Positions 43,231 through 52,671 of a DNA stretch of 64,000 nucleotides are shown piece after piece. The translations under genes were made by a program, and so were the position numbers. Source of the stretch: Alphaproteobacteria bacterium (GTDB lineage Bacteria > Pseudomonadota > Alphaproteobacteria > UBA6615); NCBI GenBank assembly GCA_021774575.1, contig JAJFIX010000009.1:186001-250000 (forward strand), read 5' to 3'. The notes under the pieces are model-generated. The model worked only from the letters and a program-made list of their open reading frames with translations, had not been told where the DNA came from and made no database searches. Each line of letters begins with the position of its first letter. Position 1 is the first letter of the stretch.

Positions 43231-43713
43231 TTAACTGAGAAGGTTTTTTCGGTAAACGTCGATCTGGCCACGCAGGGACGATGTGTGGCCAATTTTTTTC
43301 CAGTCGCGACGGGTTAATATTCGTCCGGCGGTTTCGGTTGACGTATAAATTTTGCTACTTCCGAGGCGTTCCGCCTCAAACTCAAGTCGCGCGACAAGGG
43401 CGGTCGCGATCCCTTTGCCGCGTTCAGCAGGGGTGACCAGTAGTGCGGCCAGCCAGGGCCCTGAGCCAGTTTCTGCGCCAACAGAGTCTGATTTTAGGGC
43501 CGCAGTACCGACGGGCTGGTCATTCTCATCAAGGGCAACCAAACAGAGTGGTATCGCGTCGCGATTGCGACAGGCGGCAAGATCGGATGCGGCATCACCT
43601 GCGCCGCCAGGGCCGTACCACGGCGCCCACGCGTCGGCGTACCATCGAACGAGGTCCGGCTCCAACGCGGGTCGATCAGCGAGGTATTCGATTTTGAAAA
43701 TTGGCTCACCCAT
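43231..43713 (-). CDS. GNAT-family N-acetyltransferase
   Basis: 160 residues from the ATG at 43711-43713; a GTG at 43720-43722 is an alternative start. The acetyl-CoA loop motif is LLVTPAERGKGIATALVARLE (VxPxxRGxGxA). The C-terminal IYTSTETAGRILTRRDWKKIGH is typical of GNAT motif B. The substrate is unknown. It is convergent with the DsrC-desulfurase fusion, with only 6 bases between stops. Confidence 0.85.
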   Translation of the reverse strand: MGEPIFKIEYLADRPALEPDLVRWYADAWAPWYGPGGAGDAASDLAACRNRDAIPLCLVALDENDQPVGTAALKSDSVGAETGSGPWLAALLVTPAERGKGIATALVARLEFEAERLGSSKIYTSTETAGRILTRRDWKKIGHTSSLRGQIDVYRKNLLS

Positions 43714-43755
43714 GCCCTTCACTATATAGGGCGGGCATGGGTCGGGCCAATTTTC

Positions 43756-44907
43756 CTAATTGAAGCTGTTAAGAGGAACCCTGACAATGGTCGCGGTAAA
43801 AGCGCAATTTACCATCAGGTCGTGCCCAACAATGACAGCCGTTGTCGCCTGAGCGCAGCCGTTGCGATTGGTGCCAACCGGCGGGAATGGGCGGCTGGGG
43901 GCCGGCAGCTCGACCAATGCGTCGAGAGTCGCCGTCTGCCAGCCATCGTGGGACACTAGCCTGACGACTTTGGCTGGCGATCCACCGGGGAACGTCTGTA
44001 CCATATAAAGCTCGCCGTCCGGGCCGAGATAGAGGCCGTCACCAAAAGCCAGTTCAGCGTCCTCGACTTCATTTGTGATCTCAACCTCGCCGACACTGCC
44101 GTCCAGGCCGAGCTTGAAAATGTTGGTAAAGTCACCGCTGCCAAAACGAACCGTCAGCAGATAATTATCTTCATGGCAGACGATGCCATTGAGGCCGATC
44201 TGGTTACGGTTGCCTGCATCGTCGGGGCTGGCGTCAAACCTTGCATCTCGGACCAGGGCTGTGACGCGGTTATTTGCGTCAACCCGCCAAATTTGCCCAT
44301 TGCTGCTATCGGTAACAAAGACCACCGACCGACCGGCCGCATTATTTAAGTGGCAGACATCGTTTGAGCGCCGTGGTTTGGCCGACGTGCCGAAAGTCGT
44401 TGTCAGGTCGATAGTGCGCACCAAATTTCCCGTTTTGAGGTCGATGGTGAGCAAAGACGATTGGCCGAGGGGCAGGCTGGCATCGGGTGGGAATTTAGCT
44501 GCGGCGATGTGTAAAAGATCGCGCTCGGCATCAATGTCGGTGCCGAACGTGCCCGAAAGATGTTCCGGCACCGAGCCCCGCGGCACGACCAGTTCCATCG
44601 ACCCATCTTGTGCGATGCGGGTGATTTCACCACCAAACACATTGCCGATGTAAAATGCTCCTTGATAATATTCGATACCCTCGGGCACGAAAAACGGGGG
44701 CGTGCGAGTCTCGCACTGGATTGATCCATCGCGACACGGCGGCGGTGGCGGCGGCCCAGCGGTCAAGCCAAGTGTGTCGACATTCATCGTGATGATGTTT
44801 TGCGCTAATGCTGGCTGTGCAGTTGCAGCACTTAGGCCGATGGCCGACCCGGCAATGACGGCGGTGGTGGCGGTCACGGCCAAAACAGATGAAATAGAAA
44901 TTTTCAT
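43756..44907 (-). CDS. Secreted beta-propeller protein (SMP-30/NHL-like)
   Basis: 383 residues, starting at the ATG at 44905-44907 with GGGGAGC upstream. The signal peptide ends at ALAQN. A Pro run (GPPPPPPCRDG) precedes the propeller. Repeated blades are seen: FVPEGIEYYQGAFYIGNVFGGEI, NDVCHLNNAAGRSVVFVTDSSNGQIWRVD, NQIGLNGIVCHEDNYLLTV and FGDGLYLGPDGELYMVQTF. It probably binds or hydrolyses a small ligand in the periplasm. Four or more cysteines could form disulfides. No enzyme class can be assigned. Confidence 0.7.
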   Translation of the reverse strand: MKISISSVLAVTATTAVIAGSAIGLSAATAQPALAQNIITMNVDTLGLTAGPPPPPPCRDGSIQCETRTPPFFVPEGIEYYQGAFYIGNVFGGEITRIAQDGSMELVVPRGSVPEHLSGTFGTDIDAERDLLHIAAAKFPPDASLPLGQSSLLTIDLKTGNLVRTIDLTTTFGTSAKPRRSNDVCHLNNAAGRSVVFVTDSSNGQIWRVDANNRVTALVRDARFDASPDDAGNRNQIGLNGIVCHEDNYLLTVRFGSGDFTNIFKLGLDGSVGEVEITNEVEDAELAFGDGLYLGPDGELYMVQTFPGGSPAKVVRLVSHDGWQTATLDALVELPAPSRPFPPVGTNRNGCAQATTAVIVGHDLMVNCAFTATIVRVPLNSFN

Positions 44908-45082
44908 TTTGGTTTGCTCCCCATGGTTCGTGCGGACCGAAATCGATTCTCGGCCGATAATCGTTTGATATGCGAACAGTTGGAGCATGGGATGGTAAAT
45001 GCCGCATTGGAACTTGTCGACGGTTAGGATCTCACTAATGGGGAATGTTGTTCACTATCGTGTGATAGCGTGCCGACAGCCG

Positions 45083-46048
45083 TTAAGCGGCTAATCCGTA
45101 ATGAATGGCCAGAACAAGAGCGACGGAGACACCCAGCCCAACCATCATTTTGACGAAATCCTTGCCGATCAGGGGAAACACATAGCCAAATTTATAGGTG
45201 CTTCGGTAGGTCGTTGCGATGGCGAGTTCGCGGCCCGACAACAGGCCGACAAAGACCCAGGTCGTCGACATCGGTATCGAATTAATTTCCTTAAAGAAAA
45301 TTAACAGGGCGGCATAAATAAGATCGATAATGGTCGCCGATCGCATGAAGCGGGTGCCGGATTTTTCCAGGACAATATTTTGGATTTTGCCCCCATGGCT
45401 CCAGAAAATATAGGCCAACCAGGCGGTTAGTATGGCAATCGCCCCGATCAACATTTCGACGGGCAATTCGCGCGGCAAGAAAACGGCGATATTTGCCATG
45501 TCATGGCTGAGCCAGGAATACCATAAAAATCCTGTCGAAAGCCACTGCAGGGTGCGCCAAATTGCGCGTCGCTCGCGCCGCACTTTGTCATATTTTTCGT
45601 TCAATATGCGCGCAACGATCATCCAGATTGCATAGGCGGTAACAGCGGCCAATCCATAGCCGATTACCGATTTTACCAGCATCTTTTCCAAGATGACGGT
45701 TGAAGCAAAGGTCGACAAAACGAGAAATGTGGTTGAGACCGGAATGCCGATCCGGGTCAGGAGAACAAGCAGAGCCGGGGCGGCGGCATGGTACCACTGG
45801 ACTTCCATATAAGGGATCGTGTCCAGTCGTCCCGACGAGATATCGCCGCCATTGACCAGCCAGCCATAGGTAAGCGTGGCTGCAAGTACCGAGCTGGCGG
45901 CAAGCCATAGCCATTGCCACCTGAAAATTTTGCTATTGGAGGCGATGAATGTTCCAAGGGTCTGGACCGCATCATTGCCCATCACGGCATAGGAGGCGAG
46001 AAGAAATCCGACAGCGGCATAAATCGTGTGGATATCCAAAATAATCAC
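45083..46048 (-). CDS. PiT-family inorganic phosphate transporter-like membrane protein
   Basis: 321 residues with about nine membrane helices. The two inverted PiT repeats are recognisable as AVMGNDAVQTLGTFIAS (near 21) with GIPVSTTFLVLS, and as SHDMANIAVFL with SIPMSTTWVFVGLLSGRELA. Family members import phosphate with a cation. The motifs deviate from the usual GANDVANAFG, so another anion is possible. The start is either GTG at 46046-46048 or TTG at 46037-46039, the latter better spaced from AAGGG. Confidence 0.75.
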   Translation of the reverse strand: MIILDIHTIYAAVGFLLASYAVMGNDAVQTLGTFIASNSKIFRWQWLWLAASSVLAATLTYGWLVNGGDISSGRLDTIPYMEVQWYHAAAPALLVLLTRIGIPVSTTFLVLSTFASTVILEKMLVKSVIGYGLAAVTAYAIWMIVARILNEKYDKVRRERRAIWRTLQWLSTGFLWYSWLSHDMANIAVFLPRELPVEMLIGAIAILTAWLAYIFWSHGGKIQNIVLEKSGTRFMRSATIIDLIYAALLIFFKEINSIPMSTTWVFVGLLSGRELAIATTYRSTYKFGYVFPLIGKDFVKMMVGLGVSVALVLAIHYGLAA

Positions 46049-46150
46049 CCTTCACGCTCTCGTGTTCACCTGTGATTCGAGGGGGACATTATGTGGATTC
46101 TCATTCGCCAGCAAGAGCGTTTTAGGGCTGAATTGCAGTTTAAAGTAGTT

Positions 46151-47233
46151 TTAGCGTTGGCTCGCCCGATAGGCCGCTACATTTGCATTATGCTCGGCCA
46201 GACTATCGGCGAATGCGTGCCCGCCATTGCCGGTGGCAACAAAATATAGGGCGGTTGTTGTCGCCGGATGAAGAACCGCTTCAATCGACGCCCGGCCGGG
46301 ATTGGCAATCGGGCCCGGCGGTAGGCCTGGATAAAGATAAGTATTATACGGGCTATCTATGCGCAAATCTTCGTAAGTTAGGGGGCGGTCAAGGCCATTG
46401 CCGCCACCGACTGCATAAATAATCGTCGGGTCGGTTTGTAAGGCCATGCCAAGCCGCAGGCGGTTGATAAAGACGCCGGCGACCATTGGGCGTTCTGCCG
46501 TCAAACCGGTTTCACGCTCAACGATTGAGGCAAGAATGATCGCGTGCTCCGGTGTTGTGATTGGCAAACCGGTATCGCGTCCGGGCCACAATTGGGCAAT
46601 CGTTTCGCGCATGGCAACGCGCATGCGGGCGACAATTTCATCGGCGCTATCGCCACGGGTAAAATGATAGGTTTCGGGTAGCAACTCTCCCTCGCCGAGA
46701 ATGGGTGTAGCCGTACCGTTGAGGGCTGTTTCAGCATCAATCAGGGCCAGAATTGCGATTGTGGTGAGGCCTTCAGGCACGGTGACACTATGGGCTACGG
46801 TGTCGCCGGTTTGGAGAATTTTGATCGCGGAAAACGCGTTAGCACCGGGGGGGAAGATGAATTCTCCAGCTTGCAATGGTAATTCTCCGGCACCCAAGCG
46901 CACACCGTAATAGAACGGTGTATCAGCCGGCAGCACGCCCTCGGCCTCCAAAAGGGCACCAATGGCGCGTGTTGTTGTACCGGGAGAAATGATAACTGTT
47001 ACCGGTGCGGTTGCGGGTCCTGGAACTGTTAGCCGATAAAAAAGGAAGCCACCGCCGCCGACAACAAGGGTTGCCGCGATAAAAACCAAAATAAACAGCT
47101 GCGAAATCCAGCGGGTGAGGGCACGTCGCACGCGCGGCGGGTTCATGAGCCAGACAGCTGGCGCCGGGGCGTTTGCCGATGCGGCCACGGTCTCGCGAAT
47201 ACCGCGATCGTCATGTCTCGTAGGATCTGCCAT
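46151..47233 (-). CDS. mltG: Endolytic transglycosylase MltG
   Basis: 360 residues. A cytoplasmic N-terminus is followed by one membrane helix (about 45-67). A LysM-like region follows (TVIISPGTTTRAIGALLEAEGV). The catalytic domain has the active Glu in ILASIVERETG and the conserved block VAGVFINRLRLGMALQTDPT. It cleaves nascent glycan strands in the periplasm. It lies after fabF as the last gene of the fatty-acid block, a common alphaproteobacterial order. The start is uncertain (also ATG at 47144-47146). Confidence 0.92.
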   Translation of the reverse strand: MADPTRHDDRGIRETVAASANAPAPAVWLMNPPRVRRALTRWISQLFILVFIAATLVVGGGGFLFYRLTVPGPATAPVTVIISPGTTTRAIGALLEAEGVLPADTPFYYGVRLGAGELPLQAGEFIFPPGANAFSAIKILQTGDTVAHSVTVPEGLTTIAILALIDAETALNGTATPILGEGELLPETYHFTRGDSADEIVARMRVAMRETIAQLWPGRDTGLPITTPEHAIILASIVERETGLTAERPMVAGVFINRLRLGMALQTDPTIIYAVGGGNGLDRPLTYEDLRIDSPYNTYLYPGLPPGPIANPGRASIEAVLHPATTTALYFVATGNGGHAFADSLAEHNANVAAYRASQR

Positions 47234-47319
47234 GTGATTAGTCGCGGTTCTCGGGTTTTAATGCTTTTTCAGCGTCGCCATGCCATTTTGCCTACTCGCT
47301 TTTCAGCGAATGCTGCAAT

Positions 47320-48612
47320 TTATGGTGCTTCGGCAATTACCAGTGATGCATTGGTGCCGCCAAATCCGAACGAATTCGATAGGACGCAGCGGACCTCCCG
47401 CTCTTGCGCCTTGTGCGGCACAAGGTCTATGTCGCACCCTTCTGACGGCGTGTCTAGGTTAAGGGTTGGCGGAACCGTGTTGTTGGCGATGGCCAGAACC
47501 GAATAGATCGCTTCTACCGCGCCAGCGGCACCCAGCAGATGCCCAATCGCCGATTTAGTTGACGACATGCATATTTTATAGGCGTGATCGCCAAACAGGC
47601 GCTTTACCGCACCCAGTTCAATCTGGTCGCCAAGGGGCGTCGAAGTGCCATGGGCGTTGACATAATCGATATCCTCGGGCGACTTGCCAGCCGACCGCAA
47701 CGCGCCGCGCATGGATCGGAACGCGCCATCGCCGTCGGCCGCCGGGGCCGTAATGTGATGGGCGTCACCAGACAGGCCGTATCCGACCACTTCGCCATAT
47801 ATTTTGGCGCCGCGCTTTTGCGCGTGCTCAAGCTCTTCGAGAACCAGCACGCCGGCGCCGTCACCCATGACAAAGCCGTCGCGGCCTTGATCCCACGGCC
47901 GAGACGCTGTTTCCGGCGTGTCATTATATTTTGTCGAAAGCGCCCGCGCTGCAGCAAATCCGGCAATGCCGAGGCGACAAACGGCCGCTTCCGCGCCACC
48001 GGCGATCATCACATCGGCGTCACCGACCTGTATAAACCTGGTCGCGTCGCCGATGGCGTGGGCGCCGGTCGAGCAGGCCGTAACCGGCGCGTGGTTGGGA
48101 CCCTTAAATCCGTACCGGATAGAAACATGCCCGGAGGCCAAATTGATTAACGCGGAAGGAATGAAAAATGGGCTCATCTTGCGCGGCCCATTATTGAGCA
48201 GCACCGCTGACCCTTCATAAATCGTCTGAAGGCCGCCGATCCCCGATCCAATCATCACGCCGGTGCGTTCGCACTCCTCGTCATCGGTGGGCGTCCAACC
48301 AGCATCTTCGATGGCTTCGGCGGCGGCGGCGACGGCATGGACAATAAACTTATCCATGCGGCGCTGTTCTTTGGAAGATAATATGGTGTCGGGGTCGAAC
48401 AGCGCGTCGGCGCTCGATGTGCCCGGCCCATCATCGCCTTCTTTGCCCGCGCGCGGTACCATGCCGGCAATTTTGGCTGGCAAATCCGAGACATCGAAGT
48501 TTTCGATGGCCCGAATACCGGACTCACCGGCAATCAGCCGGCGCCAGTTGACATCAACGCCCGCGCCGAGGGGCGTGAGCAGGCCAAGACCTGTTACCAC
48601 CACCCGTCTCAT
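47320..48612 (-). CDS. fabF: 3-oxoacyl-ACP synthase II
   Basis: 430 residues. The catalytic triad is Cys in TACSTGAHAIGD, His in NAHGTSTPLGD and His in KSAIGHLLGAAGA. There is a full condensing-enzyme fold, with the C-terminal NSFGFGGTNASL loop. It elongates acyl-ACP with malonyl-ACP. It lies 61 bases after acpP in the same direction. Confidence 0.97.
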   Translation of the reverse strand: MRRVVVTGLGLLTPLGAGVDVNWRRLIAGESGIRAIENFDVSDLPAKIAGMVPRAGKEGDDGPGTSSADALFDPDTILSSKEQRRMDKFIVHAVAAAAEAIEDAGWTPTDDEECERTGVMIGSGIGGLQTIYEGSAVLLNNGPRKMSPFFIPSALINLASGHVSIRYGFKGPNHAPVTACSTGAHAIGDATRFIQVGDADVMIAGGAEAAVCRLGIAGFAAARALSTKYNDTPETASRPWDQGRDGFVMGDGAGVLVLEELEHAQKRGAKIYGEVVGYGLSGDAHHITAPAADGDGAFRSMRGALRSAGKSPEDIDYVNAHGTSTPLGDQIELGAVKRLFGDHAYKICMSSTKSAIGHLLGAAGAVEAIYSVLAIANNTVPPTLNLDTPSEGCDIDLVPHKAQEREVRCVLSNSFGFGGTNASLVIAEAP

Positions 48613-48673
48613 GGCGCCTCGCTTATTTTATGGTTCACATATACACCGAAACCGCCTCAATCATTCCCGGCTG

Positions 48674-48910
48674 TCAGCCAGCTGCCTTGAGGAATGTGAC
48701 AGCGTCACCAACAGTTTGAATTTTTTCGGCTGCGTCGTCGGGGATTTCACAGCTGAACTCTTCTTCGAAGGCCATCACCAGTTCGACCGTATCCAGGCTA
48801 TCGGCGCCCAAATCGTCAATGAAGCTGGCGTTCTCCGCCACTTTGCCTTCGTCGACACCAAGGTGCTCGACAACAATCTTTTTAACGCGGTCGGCAATAT
48901 CGTCGCTCAT
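48674..48910 (-). CDS. acpP: Acyl carrier protein
   Basis: 78 residues, very acidic. The phosphopantetheine attachment Ser is in [15 protein letters not shown]. It carries the growing acyl chain in fatty-acid synthesis. The upstream gap of 195 bases (48911-49105) probably holds its own promoter, as usual for this highly expressed gene. Confidence 0.98.
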   Translation of the reverse strand: MSDDIADRVKKIVVEHLGVDEGKVAENASFIDDLGADSLDTVELVMAFEEEFSCEIPDDAAEKIQTVGDAVTFLKAAG

Positions 48911-49105
48911 TTTCAGTGTTCCCTGGATACTTCGTGTTTCGTTGAATTAATGCGTCATTCGCGCGGGTTTTTCCCCATTTTTGCTTCGGCCGGCTGGCTA
49001 AACTTTTTGCCAGCGAATTGAGCTTGGGAAAGCACCCTAAAGGGCGGATTATACGTGTTCGTCTCCGTCGTCAAGCGCATCGTTAGGGGGTAACTCAAAT
49101 AGCGA

Positions 49106-49852
49106 TCATATCATCGCCATACCACCGTTAATGTGCAAGGTCTGCCCGGTAAGATATGCGGCTTCATTGCTGGCAAGATATGTGGATGCCGCGCCGATAT
49201 CGTCGGGGACCCCAAGGCGTCCCGCAGGTACCCGGCCAATCAGTATTTCGCGCTGGGCCTCGGGCAGATTTGCCGTCATGTCAGTGTCGATAAAACCCGG
49301 CGCAATGCAGTTGACCGTAATGCCGCGCCCCGCGACCTCCTGAGCCAATGATTTCGACATGCCGATCATGCCGGCCTTGGCGGCGGCATAATTTGCCTGG
49401 CCCGGATTGCCGGTAACCCCAACGATCGAGGTAATATTAATGATCCGGCCGGTTCGTTGCTTAAGCATGCCGCGCAGGCTTGCCCGGCACAGGCGGAAAA
49501 CAGCGCTCAGATTTATATCAAGCACCCGCGTCCATTCCTGGTCTTTCATTCGCATCGCCAAATTGTCCGCTGTAACGCCAGCATTGTTGACGAGAATATG
49601 CAGTCCGCCCATTGCTTCGGTGGCCTGTGCGGGCAGTTTGTCAACCGCGCCGCCGGACGTGAGGTCGGACAGATCGGCGGGCAGGGTGTGAGCGCGCGAC
49701 CCCAGTTCTTGGGCCAAGGCATCGAGTTTGCTCGTGTTCGTCCCACTGAGGGCAACGGTTGCACCGGCATTGTGCAGGGATCGCGCAATAGCCGCACCGA
49801 TACCGCCCGACGCCCCTGTGACCAAGGCGCATTTTTCATCTAGATTAAACAT
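49106..49852 (-). CDS. fabG: 3-oxoacyl-ACP reductase
   Basis: 248 residues behind AAGGAG. The NADPH motif is TGASGGIG, followed by NNAGVT, the catalytic Ser in INITSIVG, the YxxxK pair in NYAAAKAGMIG and the C-terminal LHINGGMAM. It is the first reduction step of each elongation cycle. It lies 30 bases after fabD. Confidence 0.97.
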   Translation of the reverse strand: MFNLDEKCALVTGASGGIGAAIARSLHNAGATVALSGTNTSKLDALAQELGSRAHTLPADLSDLTSGGAVDKLPAQATEAMGGLHILVNNAGVTADNLAMRMKDQEWTRVLDINLSAVFRLCRASLRGMLKQRTGRIINITSIVGVTGNPGQANYAAAKAGMIGMSKSLAQEVAGRGITVNCIAPGFIDTDMTANLPEAQREILIGRVPAGRLGVPDDIGAASTYLASNEAAYLTGQTLHINGGMAMI

Positions 49853-49882
49853 CTGCTGGGTACTCCTTTTGACGGCCTAGCG

Positions 49883-50824
49883 TCAGCGATCGGCCAGAAA
49901 TGCGTCAATATCTTCAGTTGTGGAAATATTCACCGCTTCAAGGTCGCGATTTATGCGGCGGGTAAGCCCGGACAGAACTTTTCCGGTGCCAATTTCAACG
50001 AGCTGGGTCACTCCCGCTGCCGCCATCGCCGCAACACTTTCGCGCCAGCGAACCCGCGCCGTCACCTGTTTAACAAGAAGGGATTTTATGTCCACGGGGT
50101 CAGTGACCGGAGCGGCGGTTACGTTGGCAATGAGGGGAACTGCAGGAGCGGTTATATCGGTGGTGGCCAGTGCGTTTTCCATGATCGTCGCTGCCGGCTG
50201 CATTAGCGCGCAATGAAAGGGGGCGCTGACTGCGAGTTTTATCGACCGTTTGGCGCCCTTTTCCTTGGCGATTTCAATGGCCCGATCGATTGCGCTGGTA
50301 TTGCCGGAAAGAACGACCTGGCCAGGTGCATTATCATTGGCGACAGAGCAAACGCCGTCTTTTGCGGCCAGCGCAGCGACCGCTTCCACGACCGCCATAT
50401 CTGAGCCAATAATCGCCGCCATCGCGCCTTCGCCAACCGGAACGGCCTGTTGCATGGCTTGACCCCGGGTTTTGAGCAGGCGGGCGGCACTGGCGGCATC
50501 TAAGCTGCCCGCTGCGGCAAGGGCTGTATATTCGCCTAACGAATGGCCCGCGACATGGCTTGCCGCAGAGGCGATTTCAAACCCGGCTTCATCGCCCAGG
50601 ACCCTTAATATTGCCATGCTGACCGCCATTAGGGCTGGCTGAGCGTTTTCAGTCAGAGTGAGGGTCTCTTCGGGGCCGTCGAACATAATTTTGCTGAGTG
50701 ATTGGCCGAGAGCCTCGTCAATTTCATCAAATAGGTGACGGGCCGGGGCATAGGCATCGGCCAGGCTCTTGCCCATACCGACGCTCTGGCTGCCTTGGCC
50801 CGGAAATACGAATGCGCGGGTCAT
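49883..50824 (-). CDS. fabD: Malonyl-CoA:ACP transacylase
   Basis: 313 residues. FPGQGSQSVGMGKSL at the N-terminus, nucleophile Ser in AGHSLGEYTAL and the His in SAPFHCALM. It loads malonyl groups onto ACP. It is the first gene of fabD-fabG-acpP-fabF-mltG, divergent from the rpsF operon. Confidence 0.97.
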   Translation of the reverse strand: MTRAFVFPGQGSQSVGMGKSLADAYAPARHLFDEIDEALGQSLSKIMFDGPEETLTLTENAQPALMAVSMAILRVLGDEAGFEIASAASHVAGHSLGEYTALAAAGSLDAASAARLLKTRGQAMQQAVPVGEGAMAAIIGSDMAVVEAVAALAAKDGVCSVANDNAPGQVVLSGNTSAIDRAIEIAKEKGAKRSIKLAVSAPFHCALMQPAATIMENALATTDITAPAVPLIANVTAAPVTDPVDIKSLLVKQVTARVRWRESVAAMAAAGVTQLVEIGTGKVLSGLTRRINRDLEAVNISTTEDIDAFLADR

Positions 50825-50928
50825 GAATTGGTCTGCTTTTTATGGTTGGGGGATGGGAGGCAGTCTTACCTGTTGCATCCGTCGCCTGCAACTTGTGTGA
50901 CGGTTAGGGTGGTTTGGGCGAAATAGGC

Positions 50929-50956
50929 TTGCGTGAAGGGACTTCATGTGTATATT
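50929..50956 (+). promoter_or_regulatory. Promoter of rpsF-rpsR-rplI
   Basis: TTGCGT (50929-50934), a 16-base spacer and TATATT (50951-50956), about 130 bases before rpsF. Confidence 0.6.
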
Positions 50957-50975
50957 CCCGGCCTTCCAACTCCTT

Positions 50976-51068
50976 GCCGGCCATTGTGGCCGGCTAGAGC
51001 CGTGCGGCCAGAATGAGAGCAGTTGCTCGCCAATTGTTTGAAGCTTCCGGCGGCGGTTCGCGGAAAGC
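50976..51068 (+). promoter_or_regulatory. Structured 5' leader of rpsF (possible S6:S18 autoregulatory RNA)
   Basis: Two hairpins follow the promoter: GCCGGCCA/TGGCCGGC (50976-50983 with 50987-50994) and GCTTCCG/CGGAAAGC (51043-51068), the second ending just before the ribosome site. In many bacteria an S6:S18 complex binds such a leader. The exact conserved loop was not verified. Confidence 0.35.
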
Positions 51069-51085
51069 CACAAGGAGCCAAATAT

Positions 51086-51592
51086 ATGGCACTCTACGAG
51101 CATGTTTTTATTGCCCGTCAGGATGTTTCGGCCGCCCAGGTCGAAACCCTGATCGAGGAATTTACGAAAATTATCGAAAATGGCGGCGGCAGCGTCAAAG
51201 GCCACGAATATTGGGGCCTGAAGACGATGGTTTACCGGATTAAGAAAAACCGGAAAGGCCACTACGTCATGATGAATATTGACGCCGAATCAGCCGCCGT
51301 TGCCGAACTTGAGCGCAACCAGCGCATTCATGAAGATATTTTGCGCAACTTGACCCTGAAAGTCGATGCATTCGAAGAGGGGCCATCGGTCATGATGGCG
51401 AATAAGCGCGATGGCGACCGTCGTGGTGGAGGCCGTTTTGAGCGCCGCGACGACAAACCGCATGAGGGTGGCCCGCGAGAGGGTGGCAATAACGAAGGTT
51501 CTTCAAGTGAGCCGAAAGCGGAAACGGTAACGGGCGAAGCGGCCAGCGCAACTGACGCGGCCGCGCCGGCAGCTGCAGAGGAGACAGCCTAA
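51086..51592 (+). CDS. rpsF: Ribosomal protein bS6
   Basis: 168 residues from the ATG at 51086 behind [21 protein letters not shown] and the block [20 protein letters not shown] are the S6 core. After about residue 110 a Gly/Glu/Ala-rich extension begins ([13 protein letters not shown], then an acidic tail), longer than E. coli S6 but usual in alphaproteobacteria. The stop overlaps the rpsR start (TAATG). Confidence 0.97.
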   Translation: MALYEHVFIARQDVSAAQVETLIEEFTKIIENGGGSVKGHEYWGLKTMVYRIKKNRKGHYVMMNIDAESAAVAELERNQRIHEDILRNLTLKVDAFEEGPSVMMANKRDGDRRGGGRFERRDDKPHEGGPREGGNNEGSSSEPKAETVTGEAASATDAAAPAAAEETA

Positions 51593-51867
51593 TGGCATAT
51601 GAACAAAGTTCAGGTGGCGCCGGCGGCGCGCGTCAGCAGGGCGCGCGGCGGCCGTTCTTTCGTCGGCGGAAAACGTGCCCCTTCTCCGGCGCGAATGCCC
51701 CGAAGATCGATTACAAGGACGTGAAACTCTTGCTGCGGTTTACATCCGAGCGCGGCAAAATTGTCCCAAGTCGCATCACGGCTGTGTCGGCTAAGAAGCA
51801 GCGCGAATTGGCCCGGGCTATTAAGCGTGCCAGGTTCCTGGCTCTGCTGCCCTATGTGGTTCAGTAG
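51592..51867 (+). CDS. rpsR: Ribosomal protein bS18
   Basis: 91 residues. [25 protein letters not shown] and the C-terminal [13 protein letters not shown] define S18. It is coupled to rpsF by a two-base overlap of stop and start (TAATG), consistent with S6:S18 heterodimer assembly. Confidence 0.97.
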   Translation: MAYEQSSGGAGGARQQGARRPFFRRRKTCPFSGANAPKIDYKDVKLLLRFTSERGKIVPSRITAVSAKKQRELARAIKRARFLALLPYVVQ

Positions 51868-51923
51868 CCGCTTGGTCCCCCAGCTGTTGCAGTTGGAGTT
51901 TTAGACGTTTGGAGTTTTAAACA

Positions 51924-52610
51924 ATGGAAGTCATTTTATTGGAGCGGGTCGAGAAACTCGGCCAAATTGGCGATCTGGTCAATGTGAAGCCCGGCTACGC
52001 CCGTAATTTTCTGCTGCCGCAGAAAAAGGCGTTGCGGGCCACCGCAGCAAATCGTGAAGTTTTTGAGCAGCGCCGCGTCGAGATTGAGGCGGATAACCTG
52101 ACGCACAAAACCGAAGCGGAAAAAGTTGCCGAGAAACTCGGCGATCTGACCGTAACCTTGATCCGTCAGGCTAGTGATAGCGGTCAGCTTTACGGCTCGG
52201 TTAGCTCGCGCGATGTTGCTGAAGCGGTGAGCGAGGCTGGGTTTTCTGTCGAGCGCCGCCAAGTGGTGCTTGATCGAGCCATCAAAATGCTTGGCCTGCA
52301 CCCGATCCGCGTGCGCTTGCACCCGGAAGTGGTTGTCAGCATTACGGCGAATGTTGCCAAGACCGATGAGGAAGCCGCCATACAGATCGAACGCGGCGGT
52401 GCGATCGGTCAAGCTGACCTCGAGGCAGAGGAAGATGCGGCCGAGGCTGCCTTACAGTCCGCCGAAGCTGCACTCGCGTTGGCCGACGATAATACGGCCG
52501 AGGCTGAAGCTGCTGAAGGTTTGGTCGAAGACGATGTCGAGAAAAAATTGCAATCGGCGGCTACCGATGATGAAGAGGCATCGGACGAAGTCGCAGATAC
52601 GCAAGAATAG
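51924..52610 (+). CDS. rplI: Ribosomal protein bL9 with long acidic tail
   Basis: 228 residues. The N-terminal domain is [32 protein letters not shown], followed by the connecting helix and the C-terminal domain ([25 protein letters not shown]) ending near residue 150. A further 65-70 residues are almost entirely Ala, Glu and Asp ([14 protein letters not shown]...VADTQE), a tail longer than in E. coli (149). It binds 23S rRNA domain V. Confidence 0.97.
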   Translation: MEVILLERVEKLGQIGDLVNVKPGYARNFLLPQKKALRATAANREVFEQRRVEIEADNLTHKTEAEKVAEKLGDLTVTLIRQASDSGQLYGSVSSRDVAEAVSEAGFSVERRQVVLDRAIKMLGLHPIRVRLHPEVVVSITANVAKTDEEAAIQIERGGAIGQADLEAEEDAAEAALQSAEAALALADDNTAEAEAAEGLVEDDVEKKLQSAATDDEEASDEVADTQE

Positions 52611-52624
52611 GCTTCAAAAGAATA

Positions 52625-52654
52625 AGCCCAGGACGGTTTCCCCCGTCCTGGGCT
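52625..52654. terminator. Terminator after rplI
   Basis: A 12-bp perfect stem AGCCCAGGACGG/CCGTCCTGGGCT (52625-52636 with 52643-52654) lies between the converging rplI and VOC genes. T runs are weak on both sides. Confidence 0.6.
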
Positions 52655-52671
52655 ACTGAGGCTGCCTGGGC

